A stretch of DNA of 5,527 nt from Methanobacteriota archaeon (GTDB taxonomy: Archaea > Thermoplasmatota > Poseidoniia > Poseidoniales > Poseidoniaceae): the NCBI GenBank assembly GCA_002728035.1, contig PBUZ01000040.1:21238-26764 (forward strand), read 5' to 3'. The notes beneath the pieces are model-generated. The model did not search any database. It was not told the DNA's origin and saw only the letters and a list, made by a program, of their open reading frames with translations. Both the position numbers and the translations under genes were made by a program. Of this stretch, positions 1-3,302 are shown in pieces. Within the stretch, counting starts at the first letter, position 1, and each line of letters begins with the position of its first letter.

Positions 1-81
1 ATCACTCGAATTGAGGACGTCACCCCCATCGCCCACGACGGCACCAAGAAGAAAGGCGGTCGACGTGGTCGCCGAGTTTGA
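1..81 (+). CDS. rps11: 30S ribosomal protein uS11 (S11), C-terminal fragment
   Basis: Only the last 26 codons and the TGA stop are in the window; the gene begins upstream. The visible peptide reads ITRIEDVTPIAHDGTKKK followed by a basic Gly/Arg tail ending in RRV. The segment IEDVTPI-HDG is the conserved C-terminal signature of archaeal and eukaryotic uS11, and the Arg-rich end is the part that contacts 16S rRNA on the small-subunit platform. It lies 16 nt upstream of rpo3. The uS11-Rpo3 pair is a classic archaeal arrangement (typically uS13-uS4-uS11-rpo3), which supports the call despite the short length. The tail carries a KKKGG linker. Family assignment is confident; nothing can be said about the missing N-terminus. 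Confidence 0.9.
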   Translation: MTRIEDVTPIAHDGTKKKGGRRGRRV

Positions 82-85
82 GCAC

Positions 86-92
86 AGGTGAT
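86..92 (+). promoter_or_regulatory. Shine-Dalgarno sequence of rpo3
   Basis: AGGTGAT lies in the 16-nt gap between the uS11 stop and the rpo3 ATG, five bases before the start codon. It is complementary to the usual archaeal 16S rRNA 3' end and fixes the rpo3 start at 98. Confidence 0.75.
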
Positions 93-97
93 ACAAG

Positions 98-1030
98 ATG
101 AAGACAGAAATCGTGGAAGGCTGGCCACAAGGCCATGAAATTCGAATCCTCATCAGCGAGACCGATGCGTCTCAAGTCAATGCCATTCGCCGCGCCCTCA
201 TCGCCGATGTTCCCAAGTTGGCCATCACCCGAGTGGATTTCTCTCAAGGCGTTACGCAAGACAACAAAGGCGAGGTTGTGGAATCCGTGAACGTGCTTCC
301 CGACGAAGTGCTGGCTCACCGACTTGCCATGATCCCCATTCCAACCAGTCAGGACGAGGGATTGGTGTTCCCCGACCAATGCAAGAACTGCATGGATGTT
401 GTCGAGAAGGACAAGGGTTGCCCCATGTGTCAAGTGCTCTACACGCTTTCTGCTCGTGGACCATCCACAGATGCTGAAGAAGACTTCAAGACCGTGTACG
501 CCGGTGACATCACCACCATCTCCGACCCAGTCTTTGATATTCGAGATGAACACAAGCAAATTCCCCTCACGGTTCTTGCCAAAGGACAATTCCTTGAATT
601 CTATGCCTTTGCCGTTCTCGGCCGAGGACGTGACCATGCCAAGTGGTCCCCTGCTGCAGCCGTCGGATTCCGACCTCACCGCGTGGCTGTGCTCAACAAG
701 CCAAAGAAGGCCGCTGCCCTCTTTGACCTCGGCTTGACCACCACCGATGGCACACCCATTGACGCCAAGTTGTTTGGAAAGGACAAGAAAATCACCAATG
801 TAAACCACGTGCTCGATCTTGAGAAAGCCCTTCACCAAGTTGGCGAAGGCACCGGCCGAGAGAACGATTTCGATGATGCCATCACCATGGAAGCGGTTGA
901 GGGTGCTTACGTGTTCTCCTTTGAAACCGACGGCAGTCTTGACCCAGTCACCGCCTTCAATCTGGCATTGAACGAGTTGAGCTCCCGCTTCAACAACCTC
1001 GGTGAAGAGGTCGCATCTGCACTTGCTTGA
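98..1030 (+). CDS. rpo3: DNA-directed RNA polymerase subunit Rpo3 (subunit D)
   Basis: This is the archaeal homologue of eukaryotic Rpb3/AC40 and of the bacterial alpha N-terminal domain; it pairs with Rpo11 to nucleate RNA polymerase assembly. The protein has 310 residues, somewhat longer than the roughly 260-270 typical of many archaeal Rpo3 proteins. The N-terminal dimerisation segment has NAIRRALIADVPKLAI (about 28-43) and then LPDEVLAHRLAMIPI (67-81), the alpha-family signature. Next is a four-cysteine loop, C95-x2-C98-x9-C108-x2-C111, followed by QVLYTLSARGP, which matches the zinc loop of Rpb3. Domain 2 continues with GRGRDHAKWSPAAA (about 185-198). The C-terminus, FSFETDGSLDPVTAFNLALNEL, is the second half of the dimerisation domain. 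There are no other cysteines, so the Fe-S cluster that some archaeal Rpo3 proteins hold in domain 3 cannot form. The ATG at 98 is supported by a strong Shine-Dalgarno. It is cotranscribed with uS11 upstream and probably with the kinase downstream. It is not a sigma factor, although older archaeal annotation uses the symbol rpoD. Confidence 0.96.
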   Translation: MKTEIVEGWPQGHEIRILISETDASQVNAIRRALIADVPKLAITRVDFSQGVTQDNKGEVVESVNVLPDEVLAHRLAMIPIPTSQDEGLVFPDQCKNCMDVVEKDKGCPMCQVLYTLSARGPSTDAEEDFKTVYAGDITTISDPVFDIRDEHKQIPLTVLAKGQFLEFYAFAVLGRGRDHAKWSPAAAVGFRPHRVAVLNKPKKAAALFDLGLTTTDGTPIDAKLFGKDKKITNVNHVLDLEKALHQVGEGTGRENDFDDAITMEAVEGAYVFSFETDGSLDPVTAFNLALNELSSRFNNLGEEVASALA

Positions 1031-1074
1031 ACTCGGCGTGCAGTTCATCAGCCGCAGGCACATCCCTCTGTTTG

Positions 1075-2103
1075 ATGCCGACAAAGGTACGTTGTGGTGG
1101 CCATGTCACCCTCTTGTTCACCGTTGACAAGTCCACTCGCCTCAAGCGGAGCCAAGGGAGCACGGGTGCAGGCTTTTCGATTCAGCACGGCGTCCAAATT
1201 GAAGGGATGTTGCATCGACGAGATGACCATGCGCTCCCAACATCAGCGGGAATGACACCCGCGGTGCACCCCAAACCTCCACCCCCCACCGAATCCATCG
1301 TTCATGTTGTCGACATGGACGGGGAGGCCGTAGAAGATACAACCCTGTACATGGATTTCATCGAGGCGTGTCGCCATGCAACGTTAGTGAGATCACACGA
1401 ATGGTTTGAATTGGAGATTATGCTTGAATGCCCCACAAGTCAGGGATTTGGTATGTCTGCCGCCGGGCTTTTGGCCTTGGGTATGTTTCTTCACGAAACA
1501 ACCAACCGGGGAACACCGGTTCAATACCAAAAAATTGCTCATCGCATCGAACGTGAACACGGTGCAGGCCTTGGTGATGTCCTGGGAATGTCGGTCGGCG
1601 GCGTGGAATTGCGACTCAGCCCTGGGGCCCCTGGATGGCCAGGACACGCGCTGAGTTTCAGCGCAGAAAGCCCACTGCTCCTTATTTGGGACAATGTTGA
1701 ACAGCGACACACGGCGACATACATCGATGATCCCGATTGGCAGCGCTCGATCACCCAAGCCGGAGAACAGGCCGTAGGGGTGCTTTCATCGTACCCATGG
1801 ACTATCGAACAATGGCCAGAACTGTTGAAGCAATCGCATCGATTTGCGAATGCATCCGGTATGCTCGATGAACCCGAACGTGCACGGGTCTTCTCGGCCG
1901 TTGAAGAGGCGGTGACCCATGCGGAATTGCAGGATTCCTGCGCCGTTCGCCTTTGCATGCTTGGAAGTTCGGTTGCTGTCCTTCCACGCCACTTGAACGA
2001 ACCATGCGATGAATCGATGCTCATGGACCTTGCCAAACGGGTGGAGATGCACGGCTTTTCCAGTCTCTTGACGAAGTTTTCACCGCTCAATCATCTGGAC
2101 TGA
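1075..2103 (+). CDS. Archaeal pantoate kinase (GHMP kinase superfamily)
   Basis: The product is predicted to phosphorylate pantoate with ATP to 4-phosphopantoate, which phosphopantothenate synthetase joins to beta-alanine; this is the archaeal cytoplasmic route to coenzyme A. Numbered from the ATG at 1075 (342 aa), an N-terminal segment with CGGHVTLLF (7-15) and GSTGAGFSIQHG (28-39) fits the start of the family, which usually reads APGH. The ATP-binding GHMP motif is CPTSQGFGMSAAG (119-131). GAGLGDVLGMSVGG (about 163-176) is a further family signature, and MLGSSVAVL near the C-terminus fits GHMP motif 3. A proline-rich stretch, HPKPPPPTES, around residues 65-74 looks like a lineage-specific insertion and helps explain a length above the usual 290-300. 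The frame is also open from a TTG at 1027 that overlaps the rpo3 stop; I prefer 1075 because homologues begin just before the (A)PGH motif, but neither start has a well-placed Shine-Dalgarno. It is probably cotranscribed with rpo3. Mevalonate or homoserine kinase is less likely given the QGFGMSAAG form. Confidence 0.86.
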   Translation: MPTKVRCGGHVTLLFTVDKSTRLKRSQGSTGAGFSIQHGVQIEGMLHRRDDHALPTSAGMTPAVHPKPPPPTESIVHVVDMDGEAVEDTTLYMDFIEACRHATLVRSHEWFELEIMLECPTSQGFGMSAAGLLALGMFLHETTNRGTPVQYQKIAHRIEREHGAGLGDVLGMSVGGVELRLSPGAPGWPGHALSFSAESPLLLIWDNVEQRHTATYIDDPDWQRSITQAGEQAVGVLSSYPWTIEQWPELLKQSHRFANASGMLDEPERARVFSAVEEAVTHAELQDSCAVRLCMLGSSVAVLPRHLNEPCDESMLMDLAKRVEMHGFSSLLTKFSPLNHLD

Positions 2104-3124
2104 GGCGTTGCAGGTCGATGGGGCCTGAATCCAGCATCAAGACGCCGGGCATGTACAAGTTCTCACAGAAACCGTGACGGAACATGATGGCTCCACTGCC
2201 CCATTCATCGATGTAGCGATTCATCTGTTTCTTCATCTTTTTTCGTTGAAAATCAACGTCGGCCCCGTAGAAATGCTTGGCATCGATCCATGCAACCGGT
2301 TGACCGTTGATGAAAACATGATCCAAGAACAGCAAGTCGGGTGTTCGTACCGGACGGCCCAACAACTCGGATTGCTCCTTCACCATCTCGGGCTGTCGGC
2401 GAAGACGAACACCTTGTTGCTCAAACCAGTCGGCCAAAATATCTTCAAACAGATCAGCCTTGACTTGTGTCTCCGATTGATCGACATTGGCGACGCGATC
2501 AGCGGCTTCTGCGGCCTCGAATTCGTCCCGCTCACGCTGCTTCATTGACGAAGGATTGCGAAGGCTTTCCTTGATTTTGCTCTTTGACCACCCCATGGCC
2601 TCAAGCACCACGCGGAACAAGTTCATCGGTGCGAAATCGTGTTCTTTTGAAAGTTTCAAAATGGATGTACCCGCTTTGTATTTTCGCGCCAATTCCTTGC
2701 CTTTTGATTTCAATCGGTGGTGGGAATACACCGTTTTTTGTTGCAGCAAGGCCGAACGCAACGAAAGGGCTTGGTCAAGCGTCATCGCTTCATCCTCGAC
2801 ATTGGCGCGGATTTCTTCAACACGCGCATCCCCTAACCATCCAAACTCTCCGCGCTTGACTACCAGGTTGGCCACACGCTCTTCCGAATCAAGCGGTACA
2901 GGGGAAAGGTTCCATTCAAACCTGTGCGTGGTCGGGGCATCCATATCCGCTGGGAACGCCATCGGTCGCGGACGTTGGTCAAACCTCGATGTGGCCCTGT
3001 TGTCCATTTGTTCGACTTCTTTTGCCGACTGTTCGATGAGGTTCGCACGCTTTGGCCCACCGTAGCGCCTTTTTGATGAAGAACGCCTCCCGCGATCCGA
3101 ACGACGGCGATTGGAGCCACTCAT
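2087..3124 (-). CDS. CDIN1 (C15orf41)-like predicted PD-(D/E)XK nuclease, TPD-motif family
   Basis: This is a 345-residue predicted nuclease. Residues 1-30 form a Ser/Arg/Lys/Gly-rich basic tail with no fold apparent. Residues about 130-192 resemble the helix-turn-helix part of the family: ELARKYKAGTSILKLSKEHD, then LFRVVLEAMG and ESLRNP, which parallels the SPALLAR..ILE and LRDP segments of human CDIN1. The C-terminal catalytic domain has LFEDIL (225-230, candidate helix Glu227), RTPDLLFLD (260-268, with the TPD motif and Asp263) and VAWIDAKHFYG (277-287, with Asp281-x-Lys283), together a PD...DXK site. GSGAIMFRHGF (309-319) matches the family's following strand. Human CDIN1 binds codanin-1 and is mutated in congenital dyserythropoietic anaemia type I; the archaeal role is unknown. 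ATG 3124 is preceded by GGAG at a good distance. The gene converges on the pantoate kinase with a 17-bp overlap and diverges from the secreted protein gene. Recognition is from memory of motifs; the fold call is confident, the DNA substrate is not known. Confidence 0.82.
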   Translation of the reverse strand: MSGSNRRRSDRGRRSSSKRRYGGPKRANLIEQSAKEVEQMDNRATSRFDQRPRPMAFPADMDAPTTHRFEWNLSPVPLDSEERVANLVVKRGEFGWLGDARVEEIRANVEDEAMTLDQALSLRSALLQQKTVYSHHRLKSKGKELARKYKAGTSILKLSKEHDFAPMNLFRVVLEAMGWSKSKIKESLRNPSSMKQRERDEFEAAEAADRVANVDQSETQVKADLFEDILADWFEQQGVRLRRQPEMVKEQSELLGRPVRTPDLLFLDHVFINGQPVAWIDAKHFYGADVDFQRKKMKKQMNRYIDEWGSGAIMFRHGFCENLYMPGVLMLDSGPIDLQRLSPDD

Positions 3125-3131
3125 GAAATCG

Positions 3132-3135
3132 CTCC
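3132..3135 (-). promoter_or_regulatory. Shine-Dalgarno (GGAG) of the CDIN1-like gene
   Basis: Read on the minus strand, GGAG lies seven bases before the ATG at 3124. It supports this start over the internal Met at residue 40, and therefore supports the basic N-terminal tail being translated. Confidence 0.5.
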
Positions 3136-3148
3136 AGTGACGACGCTC

Positions 3149-3168
3149 AATGAAGCCTCCCCTTCATT
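3149..3168. repeat. Perfect 7-bp inverted repeat in the divergent promoter region
   Basis: AATGAAG (3149-3155) and CTTCATT (3162-3168) are exact reverse complements separated by the six bases CCTCCC. The site sits between the divergent nuclease and secreted-protein genes, 25-44 bp from the nuclease ATG and about 51-70 bp from the other start. It could be a dimeric repressor operator or a small hairpin in the nuclease 5' leader. The symmetry is visible; the function is inferred and chance cannot be excluded. Confidence 0.35.
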
Positions 3169-3189
3169 CATTCACCAAAGTACGGGGGG

Positions 3190-3198
3190 TTCTTATGG
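3190..3198 (+). promoter_or_regulatory. Possible TATA-like element for the secreted protein gene
   Basis: TTCTTATGG is centred about 25 bp before the ATG at 3219, where an archaeal TATA box would sit if the transcript were leaderless. No Shine-Dalgarno is seen in front of that ATG, which fits leaderless initiation. The match is weak and it follows a run of six G rather than a purine/A-rich BRE, so confidence is low. Confidence 0.22.
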
Positions 3199-3218
3199 AA
3201 GACATCCATCCATGACCC

Positions 3219-3302
3219 ATGCGCTTGGTGCCGATGTACGCAGTTCTCTTCGCAGTCATGCTCTGCATGGCCTTCGTTCCACAGGGCCATCAAGCGTTCT
3301 CA
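3219..3302 (+). other. Signal peptide coding segment
   Basis: The N-terminus has Arg2, a hydrophobic core from Ala8 to Val20 (AVLFAVMLCMAFV), then Pro/Gln/Gly and a short polar stretch ending HQAFS. Cleavage by signal peptidase I near residues 26-28 is plausible. Cys16 lies inside the hydrophobic core without a proper lipobox, so a lipoprotein is unlikely. Confidence 0.7.

Noticed and set aside
98..1030. Sigma-70 factor suggested by the old symbol rpoD
   Set aside because: The motifs are those of the alpha/Rpb3-like subunit; archaea lack sigma-70 factors.
20..1084. Long open frame on the minus strand opposite rpo3 (354 codons)
   Set aside because: It lies entirely antisense to the clearly conserved Rpo3 gene, has no recognisable domain, and arises from codon bias on the real strand.
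1539..2090. Minus-strand open frame opposite the pantoate kinase
   Set aside because: The translation is low-complexity (Ser/Arg/Cys-rich) without motifs and mirrors the GHMP kinase coding frame, which has strong family signatures.
2060..2130. Intrinsic terminator between the convergent genes
   Set aside because: No oligo-T tract of useful length or stable hairpin is apparent on either strand around the overlapping stops.
2487..3065. Plus-strand open frame (192 codons) opposite the nuclease
   Set aside because: It is Ser-rich, lacks motifs, and is antisense to a gene with conserved TPD and DXK motifs and a Shine-Dalgarno.
3249..3268. Lipoprotein signal with Cys16
   Set aside because: Cys16 is inside the hydrophobic core and preceded by VML rather than a lipobox with small residues, so a standard signal peptide fits better.
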